A stretch of DNA of 33,348 nt from Flavobacteriales bacterium (GTDB lineage Bacteria; Bacteroidota; Bacteroidia; Flavobacteriales_E; Vicingaceae), in assembly GCA_020635825.1 (NCBI GenBank), contig JACJZA010000025.1, positions 1 through 33,348 of the forward strand, in the 5' to 3' direction. Position 1 is the first letter of the stretch; every line of letters starts with the position of its first letter. The position numbers and the translations under genes are program-made. The notes under the pieces are model-generated. The model was not told the DNA's origin. It did not search any database and was given only the letters and a program-made list of their open reading frames with translations. Of this stretch, positions 24,686 through 33,214 are shown in pieces.

Positions 24686-26905
24686 ATGATCAATGGTAAA
24701 GCTCCTAGCCTTCAAACAGATACAAATAAAAGCTTTGTGGTACAAAACGTGGTTTATTATGAGGTAGATATTCCAACTCATTTTGAAAAGCTATGCCAGT
24801 CAGATGCTTTAGAAGAACTAGTTGGTTGTTTTAATATCATCAATATTACAGGTGATGTGGTTAACATTACAGGTTACACTGCAAGCGAATTTAAAAATGA
24901 CCCAAATTTATGGTGGACTCGAATTCGTCAGGATCAAATGCCTGTTGTATTAAATGCATTAAAAAATTTAGTGTCAAACCAGGTGAGTTCTTTAGAAATA
25001 TTTTTTCAAGATATTAATGGAGATGAAATCCCAATGCGTTGGGAAAGCAAATATCTTAAAAAAGAACGAAAAATTGTAGGATTTTGGAGAGACCTGCGTC
25101 AAGAAATAGCACACCATCAAACATTAGATGAAAAAATAAAATTAGAACAAGAACAATTTCTGCATCGCAAGATTCTTGAAATGCAGAAAATCGATTTGCA
25201 GAACCATATTGATGAAAGTTTGCATTTAGCTCATGAAATCAGAAATGCTGCAGAGCCTTTAAGAGAAGTGCTAAAAGGGATTCAAGAGAGTCGAGCCCTA
25301 TTAACCGGAGATTCTTCTTTGATAGACACTGATTTGATTGTGGCTCATTTAAAATCAGTAGAGCAGCTGCTTGCAGATAACATGGACAGAATTACCGATT
25401 ACTCAACGGATTGGATGGACATGTTTAAATTTAAAGAAGGAAAAATGAAGTATCGTCCGTATGATTATTCCTTCAAAGAATTTTTAGAAAACCTGGCACG
25501 CACTACGAATTCAATAAATCATTCTCAGCTGTCTATTAGTTTGGAATTAATAGGATTTAATCAAGATCCTAAAGTTTATAGGTGCCATTTTACTGATCTG
25601 GGATTGCTAAAGAACTTTAAGGATATTTTTTTATTCTCCGATCAAAAAATTCTCTATGAAATTTTGTTTAATTTAATCAAAAATGCATATCAGCATACTC
25701 ACTCATGGGTTAGAAAATCAAATAAATTAGGTAATATTATACTTAGAATTGAAAATATATATAATCAGTCTCCTTCCACATCATATAAAATGCATTTTAG
25801 TGTTATAGATAACGGAGAGGGTATTAAAAAAAATATATTACCAACTCTTGCCCAAAAATTTTCTCAAGGCGATAGCTCTCAAATGTTAGATCAAAACAAG
25901 ACAGGTATTGGCTTGCAAAATGTCCGATCTCGCTTGAGTCTATTTTCTAGTGAGTTGGTCATCATGAGTCGGCATCACTCAGAGTGTGGATCGGATCAAA
26001 TTAGCGGCTCAACTTTTTCTTTTACTGTTACTGTTCCTAAAGGTAAGAATGCTCAGGCTAGAAGTGAGGCAACTTTGTCTGAAATGAAAAAAAAATGGGG
26101 CGATACCTTTTCATTGAGAGATCGTATCGTAGTATATGTTGTAGATGATTCACCAAGTATAATTGCCTCGTTAAAAAAACGCCTTGAGCGCATTAATAAT
26201 AATTTTAACAACAAAATAACCATTAAGACTTTTGAATCTGCTAATGAGGCTTTTGAATCGTATAAGAATTTTGTTTTAGATCCTAATAATTTTCCTGAGA
26301 ACTCATATTTGACCCCTAGAAACTATACTTTACCAATATTTTTAGTGGATTATAACATTGGAGAGGTTAAGTCATTATTGATATCAGATCCTGATGATTC
26401 ATCTTCAGAGACTGATTCAGAAGTGTTATCTAAACTTAAAAGGTTCCCCGATACGATGGGAAATCAATTAGTAAAATCCATTCGATTGCTTGAAAAAGAA
26501 AACAAAAAATCTAGATCCCCCATTTTTTTTGTTACGGCAGAAGAAGATTTGCCAGAGCACAGGCGTCGTCGGGTAGAGGGTGTATTTAAAAAAGCAGATA
26601 AAGAAAGCCTCAATGATATAACATTATTAGAAGCAATAGGGAAATCGATTTTAGATACAGAAAAGCCTTATCAAAGGCTTTTTACACCTTATGAAGAACA
26701 GCTGCAAACAACTTCTGATAGTTTTATAGGTAATGACGCTTTTCAATGTTTAGCTTTTAATTATTCTAAACAGAGTATAAATAATAAAACGAATACCCCA
26801 GAGACTTTTTCTTCAAGTACAGCCCCTTATTCAAATTCAGACAGAGAACCCACTACTAGTAACGTTTTTCACAAAACACAAAAACTGACGCACAAAAGGA
26901 ATTAA
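24686..26905 (+). CDS. PAS hybrid histidine kinase with C-terminal receiver domain
   Basis: 739 aa from the ATG at 24686, chosen for AAAAGG seven bases upstream; an ATG at 24608 would add 26 residues without a ribosome site. No membrane segment, so a cytosolic sensor. A PAS domain (~35-140) is followed by a coiled coil and an atypical H-box with His183 (LAHEIRNAAEPLREVL). Then come the N box (~327, LFNLIKNAYQHTH), G1 DNGEGI (~375) and G2 TGIGLQNV (~406). A receiver (~480-640) has DD at 486-487, acceptor Asp555 (FLVDYNIGE), T/S in FFVTAEED and Lys in VFKKADK. A ~40-residue acidic Ser-rich insert follows Asp555. The ~75-residue tail is Ser/Thr/Asn-rich. No partner regulator is adjacent. Confidence 0.85.
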   Translation: MINGKAPSLQTDTNKSFVVQNVVYYEVDIPTHFEKLCQSDALEELVGCFNIINITGDVVNITGYTASEFKNDPNLWWTRIRQDQMPVVLNALKNLVSNQVSSLEIFFQDINGDEIPMRWESKYLKKERKIVGFWRDLRQEIAHHQTLDEKIKLEQEQFLHRKILEMQKIDLQNHIDESLHLAHEIRNAAEPLREVLKGIQESRALLTGDSSLIDTDLIVAHLKSVEQLLADNMDRITDYSTDWMDMFKFKEGKMKYRPYDYSFKEFLENLARTTNSINHSQLSISLELIGFNQDPKVYRCHFTDLGLLKNFKDIFLFSDQKILYEILFNLIKNAYQHTHSWVRKSNKLGNIILRIENIYNQSPSTSYKMHFSVIDNGEGIKKNILPTLAQKFSQGDSSQMLDQNKTGIGLQNVRSRLSLFSSELVIMSRHHSECGSDQISGSTFSFTVTVPKGKNAQARSEATLSEMKKKWGDTFSLRDRIVVYVVDDSPSIIASLKKRLERINNNFNNKITIKTFESANEAFESYKNFVLDPNNFPENSYLTPRNYTLPIFLVDYNIGEVKSLLISDPDDSSSETDSEVLSKLKRFPDTMGNQLVKSIRLLEKENKKSRSPIFFVTAEEDLPEHRRRRVEGVFKKADKESLNDITLLEAIGKSILDTEKPYQRLFTPYEEQLQTTSDSFIGNDAFQCLAFNYSKQSINNKTNTPETFSSSTAPYSNSDREPTTSNVFHKTQKLTHKRN

Positions 26906-26911
26906 TATCGT

Positions 26912-29293
26912 TTAAAAGTTTGCTTTAAATGGGATTACTTTGTGCTTTTGTCCTATTTCCCTATTAGCACTGCTATTAGGCTTAGTAGGGCTAGAGAGAA
27001 GCACAGGGGTGCTCTTGTTTGTACCTGGCGGGCTTCCAAATACATTACCATTTATCTTTGGAGATTCTGGTCCATTTTTCTTTTCTCTCATTAGAGCAAG
27101 AACAAATCTATAAGCAAAATTTTGTGCTTCACAATTATGGCAACATGGTAAATATGTAAATTCTTTTTCCTCTCCATTTATTGAAAATTTAAACGTTTCA
27201 TTTTTTGAATGCTTAATAGGGGCTTGGATAAGAATCCTCTCTGGAGCAAAATATTCTTTTAAGCTATGGTCATCCTGAATGCTGTTTAAAATATCAAAAT
27301 GTTTTTTCTCTTCAGCAGTAAGATGATTAGATAATTTAATGGTATATAGACATGTGTCTATAAGCATTTTTAGTGTTGTAATATTTTCTACACCAATATT
27401 TAACGATAAAGAATGAATATAATTTTCTAATAACGCCCTATGTAATGTAGATAACAAGTTAATATTGTGAATACTCTTAATATGTTCTTTAATTATTGCA
27501 GAATTAATTTTCTCAATCTCATCTTTAGATAGCAAATATTCACCTTTAACAGCAAGTCTAAAAATTAATTTATTAGATATTTCATCTTTAGTAAAATGGT
27601 TATCTACCGTTTCTAGCTTTATTAGTTGTTTTGAATCAAGCACATAAGCCATAAAACCATGCAAAAACAGATTTTTAATACATCTGAGTGATTCCTCGGT
27701 TCTGAATGTATCATCACCAACGCCAATATCACTTAATTTTTTCGAACATATTAGTTTTAATTCATCAAGCGTTTGTTTATCCTGATCAGTAATCTTGGTC
27801 TGTGTTTTAGATTTTTTGTTTGTGGCTTTTGGTTGTTTCTTCGGCTCTTGGTTGCTGCTAATCGTAACTTCTGGTTGTGGAGCAAATTTACCTAATTTAG
27901 ATTTCACCAGTACTATTCTTGCTGAATCTAACTGTGGCGATAACGGCAATCTAATATTAGCACCACCCAACACAGAGATGTCTACACCATCGGCGCTAAG
28001 CTTAGCGAACTCTAGAATTATTTTTTTCTCTGAGCAACTTTTGTGGGGTTCTTTAGGTTTGCTGTTGTCTGTAGTAAACACATAATGAGTATCACTAACT
28101 GGCCTTGCATATTGATCTTGTGGCGCACCAACCGCACCATTAAGTACGTTTAATAAAGCATTAAATTCCTCGTGATATTTTTCAATGTACTTTATGGTAT
28201 ATTGACTATTATTTAAAGTAATTTTCCTTTCATTTAAGAACCCCTTTAGCCTTGAATGAAATATATTACTTGGGTGTTCACCATCAGCATCAACAGGGTT
28301 CCCTGAAGTTGCCACAAAAATCACGAGTTCATCTTTCCCTTCCTGACTGGAGGTAACTGCGGGTATAAAGGCAATATTTTTCGATGCATAAGAATTATCA
28401 ACAATGTGCCAAGCTCTAACTAATTTGGCAACCGCTTCGACCCTTAATGGATTTATATTATCTTTTTCACAAAAGGCGTGTTGTAACTTATCTTCTAGAT
28501 TTTTTTTAGTTTTAGAATCGTTACCATAGTGAAATTCTGCAACTAATTTTACAATATCTTCATCAAGGTATTGTAAAAAGCTGTAATCTTCGCTGTTCCA
28601 ATCAGATACCCATTCTGAAATATAATCACTCACTTTAATTTTTTGCAACGTTTTATTGCAAAGTAAAATTATTGGTCTTTTTTTATAAATATTTTGGCGT
28701 TCTAAATCATATTTAAATTTGTGTTCATTGACAATTGCTGTATATGTTTCTGGGTTGTTGAATAGTTTTTCAAGTATAGCGTGTGCGGCTAGTTCAGATA
28801 GTTGTGTTTGGGGGAACAAATATTTTGCCATAAAGCCAAAGTCATTTGCGCTGATCCCTACCACTTGATGTAATGCATCTATTCTTGGCACAGATTTTCT
28901 TTTTTTTGTAGGTTGGGCATTTTTCTCTGTAACAAGACTCTCAATCTCATCGGTCATTCTATGTTTAATGGCAAAACGAATTATTTCTCTATAGCCTTGA
29001 AGGCGATCTTCGGAAACGCCTTCCTCAGCTAGGCCTTTTACAAGGGCTTCTATCTTGGTTTTCTTCTTTTGTGGGGTGCAAACTTCAATTTTAGCTAAAT
29101 CTTGTAATAATTTTGCATTGGGGCTATCAGGTTTATTTTCTCTCTTTTTCTCTGGGGTTGTTGGTGGAGTTGTAAATTCTTGAATATGAGTTGAGGTTAC
29201 ATCGCTAAATATCAATGTATTTGAGGGGTTCAAAATTGTATTTTTTGTATCAGTGATGCTAGTTGATTCAGCTTGATTAGGTCCGGGGGTCAT
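26912..29293 (-). CDS. Large hypothetical protein, nuclear-effector candidate
   Basis: 793 aa, no recognised family, no signal peptide or membrane helix. The N-terminal ~80 residues are Ser/Thr/Pro-rich with TPPTTPEKK and CTPQKKK, similar to proline-directed kinase sites. A basic cluster PTKKRKSVP (~127-135) resembles a monopartite nuclear localisation signal. The middle (~300-450) is a mixed fold with FVATSGNPVDADGE and a C420-S-E motif. A Lys/Gln/Thr linker (~470-505) follows, then a helical region, and C717-C-H-N-C721. The C-terminal ~50 residues are again Ser/Pro-rich. The eukaryote-like low-complexity ends suggest a protein acting in a host cell; this is inference. Convergent with the kinase gene, six bases apart. 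Confidence 0.65.
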   Translation of the reverse strand: MTPGPNQAESTSITDTKNTILNPSNTLIFSDVTSTHIQEFTTPPTTPEKKRENKPDSPNAKLLQDLAKIEVCTPQKKKTKIEALVKGLAEEGVSEDRLQGYREIIRFAIKHRMTDEIESLVTEKNAQPTKKRKSVPRIDALHQVVGISANDFGFMAKYLFPQTQLSELAAHAILEKLFNNPETYTAIVNEHKFKYDLERQNIYKKRPIILLCNKTLQKIKVSDYISEWVSDWNSEDYSFLQYLDEDIVKLVAEFHYGNDSKTKKNLEDKLQHAFCEKDNINPLRVEAVAKLVRAWHIVDNSYASKNIAFIPAVTSSQEGKDELVIFVATSGNPVDADGEHPSNIFHSRLKGFLNERKITLNNSQYTIKYIEKYHEEFNALLNVLNGAVGAPQDQYARPVSDTHYVFTTDNSKPKEPHKSCSEKKIILEFAKLSADGVDISVLGGANIRLPLSPQLDSARIVLVKSKLGKFAPQPEVTISSNQEPKKQPKATNKKSKTQTKITDQDKQTLDELKLICSKKLSDIGVGDDTFRTEESLRCIKNLFLHGFMAYVLDSKQLIKLETVDNHFTKDEISNKLIFRLAVKGEYLLSKDEIEKINSAIIKEHIKSIHNINLLSTLHRALLENYIHSLSLNIGVENITTLKMLIDTCLYTIKLSNHLTAEEKKHFDILNSIQDDHSLKEYFAPERILIQAPIKHSKNETFKFSINGEEKEFTYLPCCHNCEAQNFAYRFVLALMREKKNGPESPKINGNVFGSPPGTNKSTPVLLSSPTKPNSSANREIGQKHKVIPFKANF

Positions 29294-29546
29294 ACACTTA
29301 TAATCTCTATAAAAAACTATACTTCTGGCTTGTGCATCATGTTACATTTAAATGGCTGAATTTAACAGAAAAAATAGACGGGCGGTATGAAACTAGCCAC
29401 TGAGTAGCGCATTTAAAAACATCAGTTAAATAACTCGTGTTCTTATTAGTGCTTATCAGAGGGTGATATTATTGGTTGTGGGCATGTAAGGCATGATAGT
29501 AAAATAATAGATACTTTTTGAAGAGTCGTAATTTTATATTGAATCT

Positions 29547-30071
29547 ATGAAAAAAAATCTAGCAAATAAATATACTACCAAAGATACAGGTGTGCCTATA
29601 AATTCCAAAACCTATATGACGCCTGCAGGGTATTCTTCATTAAGAATCGAACTAGATGATCTTGTGCAAAAAGATCGCCCCAAAGTGGTTGAAACCGTCA
29701 GTTGGGCCGCAAGTAATGGTGATCGCTCTGAAAATGGTGATTATATTTATGGCAAGAAAAGATTGCGAGAAATTGATAAAAGAATACGATATATATCAAA
29801 AAGACTTGAAAATGCCCAAATTGTTAATTCAAACTTACAAAAAGGACAAAAAAAGGTCTTCTTTGGTGCGACAGTCACTTATAAACAACAAGATGGAATA
29901 ACAAAAACAGTCACTATTGTTGGTATTGATGAAGCAGATGCGGTAAATAATAAAATAAGCTACATTTCACCAGTGGCAAAAGCACTAATTAAATCTGAAG
30001 AGGGTGATATTATTGAAATCAATACTCCTCAAGGCCACTTCACATTAAAGATAATTAAAGTAAAGTATTAA
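29547..30071 (+). CDS. greB: Transcription elongation factor GreB
   Basis: 174 aa. The N-terminal coiled-coil domain (~23-98) holds the tip loop GDRSENGDYIY with Asp59 and Glu62, the acidic residues that enter the RNA polymerase secondary channel and stimulate cleavage of backtracked RNA. The C-terminal FKBP-like domain (~105-174) contains VFFGATV, ISPVAKALIKSEEGD and INTPQG. GreB rather than GreA is indicated by GKKRLREIDKRIRYISKRLENA. The N-terminal ~20-residue extension beyond the usual start is unusual; the ATG at 29547 has no strong ribosome site, and no nearer in-frame ATG fits the domain start well. Confidence 0.93.
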   Translation: MKKNLANKYTTKDTGVPINSKTYMTPAGYSSLRIELDDLVQKDRPKVVETVSWAASNGDRSENGDYIYGKKRLREIDKRIRYISKRLENAQIVNSNLQKGQKKVFFGATVTYKQQDGITKTVTIVGIDEADAVNNKISYISPVAKALIKSEEGDIIEINTPQGHFTLKIIKVKY

Positions 30072-30245
30072 ATAATGGTAAATTATCACTGTACACGACA
30101 AAAGTTTCTTTGAAATTTTAATAACCAATCAACTCACCAACCATACTCATTTCCATTAAAATATTTTCCGTTCAAAAAACAATTTTCATCTTAGTATTCG
30201 TGCCTAAGTACCGAAAGAGAAAGTTGTATGGGCGCCACATTGACA

Positions 30246-30277
30246 ATAAACCTGATAATTTCTATAATCAGGTTTAT
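30246..30277. repeat. 11-bp perfect inverted repeat between greB and the IS1634 remnant
   Basis: ATAAACCTGAT (30246-30256) pairs with ATCAGGTTTAT (30267-30277) across a 10-base AT loop. It may terminate greB transcription or mark an IS boundary. It lacks a T tract. The rest of 30072-30365 shows no ORF. Confidence 0.5.
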
Positions 30278-30380
30278 AACCCACATTGAACACTCAAGCT
30301 AACTAACAACCAATTCTAGATCTAGCGCGAATAAATGTTATTATTCATGCCATGTTAATGTAGTCATGGTAGTACCCTCG

Positions 30381-30737
30381 ATGTCTTTACCTATTTTAGA
30401 AATAAATCGATTAGATCATTATGGAATTGTTGCTGGCACTATAAAGGAGCTAGGCCTTATAGAGCTAATTGACGATGTTTTTGGTAGAGATAAACGAGAA
30501 GAAGTTAGTACGGGTGAATGTGTTGCTGCAATGATATTAAATGGTTTGGGCTTTACAAGCCAGCCATTGTCACTTACCGAAAGATTTTTTAAAAGTAAGC
30601 CTCTGGAATTGCTGTTTGGTCGAGAAGGTATTTATGCGGAGCATTTCAATAAAAATAAATTAAGCAGGACCTTGGACAAGGTTTATGAATATGGTTTCGA
30701 TAAATTATTTCATAATTTATCAATGCATTCAAAGTAA
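30381..30737 (+). pseudogene. IS1634-family transposase remnant (N-terminal DUF4277 part)
   Basis: 118 aa from ATG 30381 (an in-frame ATG at 30366 adds five residues). The sequence RLDHYGIVAGTIKELGLIELIDDVFG and CVAAMILNGLGFTSQPLSL is the DUF4277 N-terminus of IS1634-type transposases, which are normally ~500-550 aa. The frame ends after YEYGFDKLFHNLSMHSK; the DDE catalytic domain is absent. A truncated, inactive copy. Confidence 0.85.
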
Positions 30738-30794
30738 AAATGAGATTCTAGATCATTTGAAATTACACGCTAAGAAAAAATATTGAGAGAGCAT

Positions 30795-32210
30795 ATGACA
30801 GAAAATATACAGATTCCCCTAGAAAATCCCAAAAGTTTTGCTGTTGTGGATGATGAGTTTTTAGATGAAACGGTACATGAAATCTATGAGTGGAGCAAAG
30901 ATGTTTGTAAAAATCTTCTAGCTTCAAAGGAAGCAAAATTATTGTTTAAAGATTTTGAGGATAGTGATGTTAGTATGGCAATAAGCTGCTTCACAGAAAT
31001 GTGTTATGGATATCATTTGCAAAAGCCTGGTCAATGGACAGCATCAGCCGTAAAAGATGTATGTTTACATGTTATGCCCCGAAAGGTACTATGTGATGAT
31101 GTTTTTTTTAAGAATCTCGCTAAAATACTTAGTATTTTTTTGGTTTTGCTCGAAAAGAATGGTTTTAAAGTTAACAATATCAAATCCATTCTTAACAGTC
31201 TCAGAAAGCACGAATATGACATATTAAAAAATGCACGCAGCTCTTCTAACTGGGGTATTGCGAAATCAATGTTCAAGAGTGCGCCTGTGCAAGATGTTGA
31301 AACTATAGCCTCATATAATGAAGATTTATCTATTGAGGAGAACTTACAGCTTATTAAAATCAAGCAGGATGATTTTCCAGAAGGGGTTCTTGAAAACGCG
31401 AGAGCACATAAGGATAAATCTCAGCCTGTTTTGCGCTCTTTTCTCTCAGAAGCCAAAGATAACGCTAATAATCTAGATCAAAACTATATAGGCCATTGCT
31501 ACGCATTGTATTTATTATCAGAGTTTAGAGATCAATTAGCATTTCCACTTATTATGGATATAGCAAGGTTACCGGAAGAGGAGTTAGATATACTGTTAGG
31601 TGATATGCTAACTGAAAACCTACATCAGTTCATCGGATCAACCTATGACGGCAATATCCAATTAATTAAAGAATTAATTGAAAATCCCGCCTACTGTTTG
31701 TGGGCTAGAGACGCAGCTTTGCGCTCCCTACTCATATTGGTAAATAATAAGAAGCTTGAGCGAGAGTACGTCATTAATTACTTCGATGAGTTGCTTAATA
31801 ACGACGCAATTATCAATGATGAGTCAATGATGGCATTTATTGCGGGTTTATCTTGTGATATTTATGCCGAAAAGGTTTTTGAAAAGCTAAAGAAGGCATT
31901 TGAGAGTGAAAAAATTGATCTAGAATACATCAAGTGGCAAGAAGTTGAAGAAACTATTAAAGACGGTATGGAATTGACGCTTGAATACTCACTTGAATCT
32001 TCAAATTATGAAATGATTGAAGATGGAATTGAAGAAATGGGTCGTTGGAACTTTTTTAGAGGTAATAATGATGAGCCGCCTTTAGAAGAATATTCAGATT
32101 TTGACACAAATAATGTTATCAAATTTGAACCAAAGAGCAAAAAAGTTGGTCGCAACGATCCTTGTCCATGTGGTAGTGGTAAAAAATACAAGAAGTGCTG
32201 CTTGAACTAA
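30795..32210 (+). CDS. DUF1186 protein with C-terminal SEC-C zinc motif
   Basis: 471 aa from ATG 30795 (GAGAGAG upstream; a TTG at 30783 would add four residues). The central DUF1186 region includes LPEEELDILLGDMLTENLHQ and an 'IGSTYDGNIQLIKELIENP' stretch. Alpha-helical repeats dominate. The C-terminus is the SEC-C motif VGRNDPCPCGSGKKYKKCC, the zinc-binding element also found at the end of SecA. The N-terminal ~200 residues are unique. It probably binds protein or nucleic acid; the role is unknown. It sits between an IS remnant and a truncated antitoxin. Confidence 0.82.
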   Translation: MTENIQIPLENPKSFAVVDDEFLDETVHEIYEWSKDVCKNLLASKEAKLLFKDFEDSDVSMAISCFTEMCYGYHLQKPGQWTASAVKDVCLHVMPRKVLCDDVFFKNLAKILSIFLVLLEKNGFKVNNIKSILNSLRKHEYDILKNARSSSNWGIAKSMFKSAPVQDVETIASYNEDLSIEENLQLIKIKQDDFPEGVLENARAHKDKSQPVLRSFLSEAKDNANNLDQNYIGHCYALYLLSEFRDQLAFPLIMDIARLPEEELDILLGDMLTENLHQFIGSTYDGNIQLIKELIENPAYCLWARDAALRSLLILVNNKKLEREYVINYFDELLNNDAIINDESMMAFIAGLSCDIYAEKVFEKLKKAFESEKIDLEYIKWQEVEETIKDGMELTLEYSLESSNYEMIEDGIEEMGRWNFFRGNNDEPPLEEYSDFDTNNVIKFEPKSKKVGRNDPCPCGSGKKYKKCCLN

Positions 32211-32214
32211 GTGG

Positions 32215-32355
32215 AGCTGCCGTAAGGAAGACACGATTGATTATTTTAAATCGCTATCTGATGATACCAATATACCATATCAAAGTTTAATCAATTTATA
32301 TCTGCGTGATTGTGCGCAAAAGCATAAGAAGCTGAATTTAAACTGGAAAAGTTAA
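32215..32355 (+). pseudogene. BrnA/CopG-type antitoxin remnant (5' truncated)
   Basis: The frame starts just after the SEC-C gene stop and has no usable start codon. It encodes 46 residues with the family ending: IDYFKSLSDDTNIPYQSLIN, then LYLRDCAQKHKKLNLNWKS. This is the C-terminal half of a ribbon-helix-helix antitoxin of the BrnA/CopG class. The N-terminal DNA-binding strand and the toxin gene are missing. It looks like the relic of a recombination joined at base ~32212. Confidence 0.65.
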
Positions 32356-32398
32356 TCGCCAGTTCTAAACTTCATTCTTCATTGATAAACAAGAATTT

Positions 32399-32441
32399 AC
32401 AGGTGTTGCCTTTAAGGAATCACCTGTGCTATATTCACACT
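32399..32441 (+). promoter_or_regulatory. Promoter/operator of the TumE-TumA pair
   Basis: ACAGGTG (32399-32405) and CACCTGT (32421-32427) form a 7-bp inverted repeat that flanks a TTGCCT -35 candidate (32406-32411). TATATT (32430-32435) is the -10, with 18-base spacing. Transcription would start about at the ATG (32442). The dyad suits autorepression by the HTH antitoxin encoded downstream. Confidence 0.5.
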
Positions 32442-32726
32442 ATGGGAAAGAATAAAAACAAGCTCATAATTGATGATAACTATGTGATATCACGTAAGAA
32501 GGGCAATGGCGTGCTTACACGTAAGGTTTGGGTAGATGACACTGGTGAGATAACCAGATATGCATTGGCATATATTAATCTCAATATTAGCTCCCTAGAT
32601 TCTGGTCGTATATTGGGTTACGACAATGCTCATGATTATCATCATAAGCATTTATTGGGTAAGGTTACTCCAGTTAAATTTAAGTCATTTGAGGCGCTAC
32701 ACAATGAGTATACAAAAAAATCCTGA
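32442..32726 (+). CDS. TumE-like (DUF6516) toxin of a type II toxin-antitoxin pair
   Basis: 94 aa from ATG 32442; a longer frame from 32382 would run through the promoter dyad. The sequence has the family layout: short basic N-terminus, a 'GVLTRKVWVDDTG.ITRYALAYINL' beta core, RILGYDNAHDYHHKH (conserved GYDN and a His cluster), then FKSFEALHNEY. Family knowledge: the TumE/DUF6516 toxin is paired with a downstream HTH protein. The stop overlaps the next gene by 23 bases. Confidence 0.75.
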   Translation: MGKNKNKLIIDDNYVISRKKGNGVLTRKVWVDDTGEITRYALAYINLNISSLDSGRILGYDNAHDYHHKHLLGKVTPVKFKSFEALHNEYTKKS

Positions 32727-33087
32727 TGTTGCTGCTCACAGTAAAAGCGACTTTTTTGCCAAGGGTAAAAAAATTGCTGCCGCTGCTGACAAAAAATCAA
32801 AGCTAACGCCTAGCAAAACGATTTGGTTTGAAGATCATAAAGATTTACTTAAATTCTTATCTGAAAATAAATTTGATTTAATCAATTTAATTCGCAATCA
32901 ACCAATGTCAATCTCTGATTTGGCTAGAAAACTACATCGCAATCGTGCCTCAGTTACCAAAGATGTGAACACTCTTGAAGAGTTTGGTTTGGTTAAATCA
33001 GAAATGACCGTTAACGCTGGCCATGGGCGTGTTAGAATGATAAAACCCGCGACAAAGTCAGAGGTTACGCTGCAAATTAGGTTTTAA
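32704..33087 (+). CDS. TumA-like HTH antitoxin
   Basis: 127 aa from ATG 32704 (GAGG nine bases upstream). N-terminal ~45 residues are basic and probably disordered. Residues ~65-115 are a winged helix-turn-helix: MSISDLARKLHRNRASVTKD then VNTLEEFGLVKSEM, similar to MarR/ArsR-type regulators. The end is polar (KSEVTLQIRF). In this family the HTH protein binds the toxin and the operator; the dyad at 32399-32427 is the likely site. Confidence 0.75.
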   Translation: MSIQKNPDVAAHSKSDFFAKGKKIAAAADKKSKLTPSKTIWFEDHKDLLKFLSENKFDLINLIRNQPMSISDLARKLHRNRASVTKDVNTLEEFGLVKSEMTVNAGHGRVRMIKPATKSEVTLQIRF

Positions 33088-33092
33088 AAATC

Positions 33093-33118
33093 CCCGTGAT
33101 TATAAAAATAATCACGGG
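33093..33118 (+). terminator. 11-bp hairpin after the toxin-antitoxin pair
   Basis: CCCGTGATTAT (33093-33103) pairs perfectly with ATAATCACGGG (33108-33118) across an AAAA loop. No T tract follows, so intrinsic termination may be weak. It ends the operon. Confidence 0.65.
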
Positions 33119-33144
33119 TAATATGTAATCGTTTAGACTAGATC

Positions 33145-33211
33145 TGACACATCCTGTATATCAACTATAGTTAAATTAGCTGATTTAACTTTAAAACATA
33201 CAGGAGTGTCA
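33145..33211. repeat. Inverted repeat upstream of IS481 transposase
   Basis: TGACACATCCTGTAT (33145-33159) is complementary, with one extra base, to ATACAGGAGTGTCA (33198-33211). The dyad lies directly in front of the transposase ATG. It may be part of the IS end or an operator. The outer boundary of the element was not resolved. Confidence 0.45.
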
Positions 33212-33214
33212 TTT

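Noticed and set aside
27795..28085. Plus-strand ORF of 96 codons with hydrophobic start
   Set aside because: Lies antisense within the 793-aa gene; no ribosome site and composition follows the opposite strand.
29458..30016. A 17-base exact match (AGAGGGTGATATTATTG) upstream of greB and inside greB
   Set aside because: Flanking bases do not match, so it is probably chance in AT-rich DNA rather than a duplicated gene piece.
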